Part shown: positions 58,258 to 64,000 of the stretch, in pieces
Numbering within the stretch: the first letter of the stretch is position 1
How the letters are laid out: each line of letters starts with the position of its first letter
Assembly (NCBI RefSeq): GCF_012273895.1
Contig: NC_052114.1
Coordinates: forward strand, 9,901,927-9,965,926
Reading direction: 5' to 3'
DNA: 64,000 nt
Source: Zerene cesonia
Lineage: Eukaryota > Arthropoda > Insecta > Lepidoptera > Pieridae
The notes under the pieces: generated by a model
Seen by the model: the letters and a program-made list of their open reading frames with translations, nothing else
The model's database searches: none
What the model was told of the DNA's origin: nothing
Translations under genes and position numbers: made by a program

Positions 58258-59456
58258 TTTATTATATTTCACAAAAGTATTGCATCGCTTATCATCAGTG
58301 TCATGGGATAGTAAGGTGAGGGCACTCGTAACAGATCAAGGATATGTTACTATCGATTCTCATTTAGTTCTCGATTTGTGTTTATTATTTTAATTACAGA
58401 TTAGTATTCTTACATCTAGTTAGTATTAGATAGATTGACAATGCAGATACAAAAATTGTATTGGTTTGTACCAGTTTTTTAATAATATCATATAAATAGA
58501 TGAATATATATTACATAAAGCAGAAGTGAATTTATCTATTTAGAAAAGTTTTGCCTTCTTCGTGCAAGTGTGTTTGTCAAGTATCAAGTGTTTAACATAC
58601 AATACCATAAAAAATTGTGTTTATTATTTAAAAAAAAAAAAAAGTTAACCCAAAAAAAACGAGAATCGTTCGAGTAAAAATATGAGAATCGTTCGAGTTA
58701 CAACAGTAGCGCGTCTGTGTGAGTTATATTTATTCGCAGGTGTGAGTGAAATAAGCCACGCGACTATTTGAATTGCGTCTAGCCACCGTGCTCACGCTTA
58801 TAATGTACTCCATCCTTAATAAATATGATTTATTCTGCAATTATACGAATATATACTTAAGCGTTATTTTGTAGTACCAATATTATGACTACAAATATTG
58901 ATCTATTATAATTTATAAGACACATTTTTAAACGCGGCGATGGGATGATTTTGATCAAATTTGTAAAATGGGAGTTACCACATCTTTACGAATACTAGCA
59001 ACTAATTAAAAATGTATAGGTAGGTAGGCTTAGGTTTTTTTGTGCGTATATATATTTTTATGTTCTGATATTGATGGATGTTTTGAACACCTTACCTACG
59101 TACTAAATAAAAAAATATATAAAACTTGAAATTATGTTACCCTGGTAAAGTGGTTCCGTAATGATGAATAAATATCAAATTATAGACATGTAAAATAAAT
59201 CAGATAGGTTACATAAATTACGAAATAATTCTGTAATACACATAAAATTAAACTTAACCTTATTAAAAAGTAAGATACTTATTCTAGCAATTAGTGCTTA
59301 AGACGTCAAAAACTCAGAATATCACAAAACAAGTAACTACCATCTCATAAAACCTTAACTTACCGTTGCTTAGCAGATGGCATGTAAAAAGATTAAACCC
59401 ATAAACATCGCACTAATCTCCACCACCTGTACGAAAAACATTTGAAATAATCGAAA
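58258..59456. other. no gene recognised
   Basis: AT-rich. 'gagaatcgttcgagt' occurs twice at 58661-58698, a small local duplication. Confidence 0.4.
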
Positions 59457-59711
59457 GTGACCATCTGTTACACCTCCGAGAGCCGCGCCGAACAATTCGC
59501 TCGCATTCTCGCGATCAACTTTCTCACACCTTTAACTAATTGCTTCCACGTGTTTGCCAACATAGATACATTACAAATGTTACTAATGCCATTGTCAATG
59601 AATAATTTGCACCGACATAATGAAGCAGCGGAAGCGCAGGTAGAAATAGCTATAAATGACACTAACGTCTACATTCTAAATGCAATTTTTGGTATGTTTT
59701 TTTTTTGTATT
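59457..59711 (+). CDS. weak candidate exon
   Basis: An open plus-strand frame begins MTICYTSESRAEQFARILAI and runs about 80 codons to NDTNVYILNAIF, where 'tttttg|gtatgt' is a good donor-like site followed by a T-rich stretch. Most of the frame after that point is T-run. The antisense frame 59468-59662 is also open, which weakens the case. The 5' 60 bp are GC-richer ('gagagccgcgccgaacaatt'). I recognise no domain; it could be a first exon or chance. Confidence 0.2.
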
Positions 59712-60670
59712 TTTTTTTATTTTTAATTAATGAGTTTCTTTTTAATTTGTAATTTATGTATTTTGTGGACATGAACATTTGAATACGTTTTAACTTTAAA
59801 AACAATTTTTGGTTGAAAATAAAAATATTTCGATATAATGCTATAATTAATTTCACAAATAAGTAACAAAAATGTACCTAATATCATTGTATAAAAAATT
59901 ACGTCGCATAATAAAAAGAAGTCAGTATTTAAATCAACTTAGAATCGTATAATATGCTGATTAAACATCCACCCGTACCATTCACAAAACATTTTTATTT
60001 GAACACTTTTTACACCGAATGAGTCACCCAAGGTGAGGAAAAAATTGTTTCATTCATCCCTATACAAATCGTATTACGCTGCGGTGTCAGTGTGTGACAA
60101 TAGCCCACCGTGACGCACGTGCGTGTACAATAGACCTCTCAGGTTGTATTACTATGACATCCCTATCAAGCTGCTATCGACTCTAGCATAATGAGTTTAA
60201 GGCACAAAATAGCATGCACGTTTTGGTCAAATAAATATACAAAGTTCGCTAATAAAGATACATTCCAAAACTTAGATTTACATTAAACATCTCATAGTAC
60301 GAATAAGTAACTTGCATATTGTCGAGACAAGCTTCTAGTATAGTACCTGAACATAACGACAAAGCAAAATGAACTCTATTCTATTAGATTAAAGCTTACA
60401 TTGCCTTAAGCTTATGATATTGTAAGAGCCTAATCGGCGATTTTACAAAGAAATCATTCATTGATGTTTTACTATGAATGGAGCCTACCTGAGATAAGTA
60501 ACGTATTTAGAGGTAAGGCCCTGTTTCCGTACGCTTTTTTTGGTCCGGATGCAAACCGAGTGGAGACCCGTTAGGTACTGAGTTTTCGGAATCAGTTCTT
60601 ATGACGTTTCTTTACTTTATTGAGGACATTTATTTGTTTATGTTTAGAACATGATATACATTATACAAGT
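59712..60670. other. no gene; mixed patch at 60010-60160
   Basis: 'acgctgcggtgtcagtgtgt' and 'ccaccgtgacgcacgtgcgt' mark a patch with an ACGTG-rich core. No exon or repeat is supported. Confidence 0.4.
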
Positions 60671-60858
60671 ACTAGCTGCGCCCCGCGGTTTCACCCGCGT
60701 AAGTTCGTATCCCGTAGGAATATCGGGATGAAAAGTTGCCTGTAAGTTATTCCAGTTGTTCAGCTATCTACGTACCAAATTTCATTGTAATCGGATCAAT
60801 AGTTTTTGCGTGAAAGAGTAACAAACACACACAAATCCTTACAAACTTTCGCATTTAT

Positions 60859-61306
60859 TTATTTATTTAAGGTTCACCAACAGGTATTACATTAAAGAAA
60901 TTATATCAAGTAAATACAAAAAAAATTAAGAGCTAAATGCACACCTTTAAAAGGTAAACACAACATGCATATTAATTAAACAACTAAAACATCTTAAAAA
61001 CGAAAGTATTACATTGCAATGTTATACTGCATAACACACATCAGTGGTATAATATTTTTAGAAATGCACGGCGGAGTTTTGGGCATGAATTTGTACTGAA
61101 AATGTCGATTTCGGAACTATATTGATTTAGAAGCCGACAAATTCGAGGAAAAAAGGAATTTTGGCCAAGAACAGTTCTACGGATCGGGGGGGAGAAAAGT
61201 TTAATAGGGTTACGCGGATACCTACGAGGAACATTAAAATTTAATTTGGTCAGAAGTTGTGAACAATCAATTTTATTGTGAATTAATTTTACGAGAAATG
61301 TGAAAT
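60859..61306 (-). mobile_element. LINE 3' end nested in Lep-A, 7-bp target duplication
   Basis: Target duplication catttat at 60852-60858 and 61307-61313. On the minus strand: coding part to the stop at 61041, then an AT-rich 3' UTR and the tail 'ccttaaataaataa' at 60859-60872. It is strongly 5' truncated, as is usual after target-primed reverse transcription. Confidence 0.85.
61041..61304 (-). pseudogene. C-terminal end of a LINE ORF2 protein
   Basis: An 87-codon minus-strand frame without an internal stop, ending at TGA (61041-61043). It contains LNFNVPRRYPRNPIKLF, PPIRRTVLGQNSFFPRICRL and LLNQYSSEIDIF. A 'FNVP-R...R, P-RT..G.NS...R...L.N...IDIF' arrangement is what I know from the extreme C-terminus of insect LINE ORF2 proteins (beyond reverse transcriptase, probably CR1/Jockey-like). 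In a full element this follows endonuclease and reverse transcriptase; here neither is present, so the fragment is non-functional. The intact frame suggests a fairly recent insertion. It was probably not caught as a plain open frame because it starts at the truncation point without a Met. Confidence 0.8.
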
Positions 61307-61344
61307 CATTTATAATATTAGTAGGATAGGATAGGATAGGATAA

Positions 61345-61594
61345 GAAAATAATATTATTTTTGTATTTTAATATATTGTGTATAGATATAACTTTTAACC
61401 AAATTATTATTTATTATATATAATTATTATTTATTAGATCAAGATGGCAGAGGTATGTAAGGATTGATTGACCCTTACATGTCGAGTTTCGTGTTCTTAT
61501 GTTATACTATTTTACAATTTTATGTACTTTCGTAGTTCCATGCTGGTCCCTTAAAAATCCCATTAACAGAAAGGAACTGTTACTAAACTAATAC
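61345..61594. other. no gene recognised
   Basis: AT-rich, nothing supported. Confidence 0.4.
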
Positions 61595-61878
61595 ATTGCC
61601 TTCTTCGGCACGGATTAAGCGAAGTCGCTCAGAGGAAGATACAATACCACAAAAGATCCGAGTGAAATAGTAGCATACGATATATGCCGTGTTTCGTGTG
61701 GTGCACGGCGAGAACTGGAAGCCAGCTTTTCCTTTCCTATATTCCCTTCGTTTTCCTTTCCTTACCACTTAAATACGGACAACGCATTTGAAGAGGCTAT
61801 CTTTGTAAATTCATAGGCGGTGGTGATCGCTCATCATCAGGCGAAACACCAGCTCGGTTACTCTGTCCTGTAAAAAAT
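61595..61878 (+). mobile_element. SINE-1 copy, diverged
   Basis: 'ttcttcggcacggattaagc', 'gaagtcgctcagaggaagat', pyrimidine-rich body, 'attcataggcggtggtgatc', 'gctcatcatcaggcgaaaca' and 'gtcctgtaaaaaa'. The minus-strand frame over it is not a gene. Confidence 0.8.
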
Positions 61879-63814
61879 TGTTATAATATGAACACTTCTA
61901 TCGTATTATCGCATTCCCGGGCCGTGGGAACCGTTTGCTGCCATAACCATGCGTTAAATTGTTTTATTTTAACCAATGAGTTGCGACAAAAGATTACCTT
62001 CCTGTTTATAACAGGTATATAAGATCCTTTCACTGGGTTTTCGACAAATACATCCTGCTGTCTTTCTCATGGTTTTTTACGTAATTATGGAATAGATGGC
62101 AAGTAAAAAAACGGTTATTGAAACTTTAAATTGGATAAAGTGTTTATTTAAGGGTATAAAATTATGCTGTACTTAAGGTAATACGAATTGTGAGATATTC
62201 TAAATACTGTAATCTAATTACGAAGACTAGAAAAGTTTTAGTTTTCATCTGTAATAATGTGTTGCCGTTTTAAAGATTTTACTGAACAGTACATTATATA
62301 ATATAATTAAATAATTTTATACTAAAGTTGATAGCTAAATAATGTAATGTAAATAATAAAAAAAAAAAAAAAACAGACGAAAATAAAACATCTCCCTTTT
62401 TGGTTTTTGAAGTCTGTTAAAAATGTCGATTGCATGCGAGTTCACAAAGCGAATACTGTAAAACAAAATTTATAAGACAACATGTAATGTACGTGTTCTA
62501 GCGAAAATTAAATGAATTTTGAATTTAAGCTTCATCGGTGGCAAATGATATTTGTTCATACTGAGTGCTTAAGTAACTAATAAATAATTTTGGGCCTTTG
62601 AATTATATCAATATCAATAACATGAGGCTTTTTTTCTTCATTCGTATCCAGTAATACTATTTTGAAGTTTTTTTATTTGCATAAAACTTATGCGAACAAT
62701 GTATTGTTGTTGAAACTTAGTTATAAAGTGAAGCACTTATCAGTTCTCACAAATGCCAGGCCTCTGAAAATAAAACTTGTCTTTGCTAGACAAAATCTCT
62801 AGTAGAGAAACTACGAAGGCGAAAGCAACCGTAGCCCAGTCTACGTTCGTAGCAGGCTACGGCACTCTTTAAATGAAAACCTGCGCTACGAACATCGATG
62901 TACTTAGGCATGCATATTAACATGAAAAGATAAATTTTTAGAGCTAAACCTAAGAAATATATGTTCAGAGGATCTTTTATGAACCTGTTTTACAAGTGTT
63001 TCTTAACATTTTCAGGAATAGAGGAATCCTCTGTAAGGAATTCGAAAAAATTCTGAATCAAACCTCCATCTTAATATCTGGTTTTCATCAATTTTTCTAC
63101 TTAAAAGTTTAACGTATGCATTACAATAGTTTCACGTTATTAATTTTCTTTTCAGAAAGTTCTAAAGTCAAAAAGCTTATAAAAATTTCTTATTTCACAC
63201 AAATTATTCCAACTGATGTATTGAATAAATAATGTTATAAAACGGTATTTAGTTTCTAAGACTTATTTGTATGACCACAGATAACATAATACTATATGAT
63301 TGTTTCAACACATAAAAAAATAGAATTTGAATGTATTTAAGAAGGAGAGCATTTTTATTCTGTGACGGTAGTCTCAATATTATGTATGTTTTTTTTGTAT
63401 TAATGAAATTCAAATGAAAACGTTTTATTTACTCAATTATAGTACGAACATCGCAAATGATAATGACTTTTCACAGAGCCGAGCTCTGCTTTCTTTTTAT
63501 CATTTAAAAACAATGATTAGGAGAGGTCAGGTTCTAGACACTATACCTTACAACTGAAATGAAATAACTTTTATAGTAATTCTTACAATTAGCACTTAAT
63601 CACAATTAAATTTATGCGTGGTTTTGGTAACAAAAAACACATAATGGTGGCAGGTTAATTAATTTACACCATGTGGATCGAGTTTTGCGAAAACAAGTTA
63701 ATAATAAATTAAATTAATCATTGTTATAAATGAATTCACCTGTAGTAACGTAACTCATGAGTATTAGTTTTTTATAAGAAAAATTAGCATCAAACTTAAA
63801 ATATGCACATTAAA
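61879..63814. other. no gene; possible element at 62795-62905
   Basis: 62795-62905 has opposed words 'cgtagc' and 'gctacg' ('aaccgtagcccagtctacgt', 'tagcaggctacggcactc', 'acctgcgctacgaacatcga') and may be a short fold-back repeat. A run of about 16 A lies at 62358-62373. The rest is AT-rich. Confidence 0.35.
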
Positions 63815-64000
63815 AACCGGCGGCTTTATCAGCGGAATTGTACAAGCCGAAAGCCAACTATTCACCTAAAAAGTTAATAAGGGGCCCTCGAACGCACCCC
63901 GATCAGGCGCTAACCTGCTAATTACGATCGAGCACTCGCAAATTTATCATCGGGCGAGATATATCGGCGCGTGCCCGCACCGCACAGTAGACTATTTCGG
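63815..64000. other. GC-richer patch at the window end
   Basis: 'aaaaccggcggctttatcag', 'ccccgatcaggcgctaacct', 'gctaattacgatcgagcact', 'gcaaatttatcatcgggcga' and 'tatcggcgcgtgcccgcacc'. There is no recognisable repeat and no long frame. TAATTA next to several CG-rich words would suit a conserved noncoding element or promoter. The patch runs off the window. Confidence 0.35.

Larger units (their letters stand above)
60671..61344 (+). mobile_element. Lep-A copy interrupted by a LINE
   Basis: Left part 60671-60858 (actagctgcgccccgcggtt ... 'acaaactttcgcatttat'); right part from 61307 ('catttataatattagtagga' and GGATA repeats to 61344). Between them sits a minus-strand LINE end. The 7-bp catttat occurs on both sides. 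Confidence 0.9.

Noticed and set aside
1..64000. Integrated virus or bacterial system
   Set aside because: No capsid, polymerase, integrase, toxin or operon-like gene set is readable on either strand; the only polymerase fragment is of LINE type.

Overview
The window looks like nuclear DNA of a moth or butterfly (Lepidoptera). It is AT-rich, has no long open reading frame outside assembly gaps, and is crowded with short retroposon families I associate with lepidopteran genomes. These include tRNA-headed SINEs, short retroposons beginning 'actagctgcgccccgcgg', ends of LINEs, and Penelope-like fold-back pieces. I find no complete protein-coding gene, no rRNA gene, no functional tRNA gene, no CRISPR array and no operon-like layout. 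It is best read as intergenic or long-intron sequence. Three runs of exactly 1000 N (8915-9914, 25613-26612, 29420-30419) are scaffold gaps of arbitrary length; long frames that appear to cross them are artefacts.

Layout. 1-9 kb: scattered short retroposons, a 113-bp tandem duplication (6649-6860), a SINE-1 copy and the first fold-back element (8000-8329), then gap 1. 10-20 kb: SINE-2 and SINE-1 copies, Lep-A and Lep-E elements, and a few GC-rich patches. 20-31 kb: fold-back elements at 20.6 and 23.8 kb, three Lep-C copies, and a minus-strand LINE whose reverse-transcriptase YADD box lies beside gap 2 and whose 3' tail lies on the other side. Gap 3 follows, ending in a SINE-1 copy. 31-34 kb: the best candidate host coding remnant (30973-31471, minus), two more fold-back elements, and a tRNA-like SINE that landed on the target site of an earlier insertion. 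34-50 kb: LINE 3' ends, a cluster of CTCF-like motifs (39.0-39.2 kb), a GC island with seven G-runs (41.8 kb), SINE-3 with a 14-bp target duplication, and a run of SINE-1 copies. 50-64 kb: more of the same families, a perfect 17-bp-arm hairpin (55.1 kb), a weak exon candidate (59.5 kb), and a LINE 3' end with a readable C-terminal coding part nested inside a Lep-A element (60.7-61.3 kb). The window ends in a GC-rich patch.

Family names used here are local labels. SINE-1 is a roughly 330-bp retroposon ending tgacataaaaaa. SINE-2 has a tRNA-like head and a GAT-repeat tail. SINE-3 is tRNA-headed with a GGTTCGATTCCC box. SINE-4 has a tRNA-Ser-like head. Lep-A to Lep-E are short retroposons that probably depend on or derive from LINEs. 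PLE-m is the fold-back, probably Penelope-like family.

The most interesting signal is PLE-m: five copies, each flanked by a 10-14 bp target duplication, one shrunk to 63 bp, and three carrying a motif that resembles part of a hammerhead ribozyme. This is an inference from sequence reading alone. I see no convincing new biological system, only a well-preserved record of nested retroposition with a few candidate regulatory patches.
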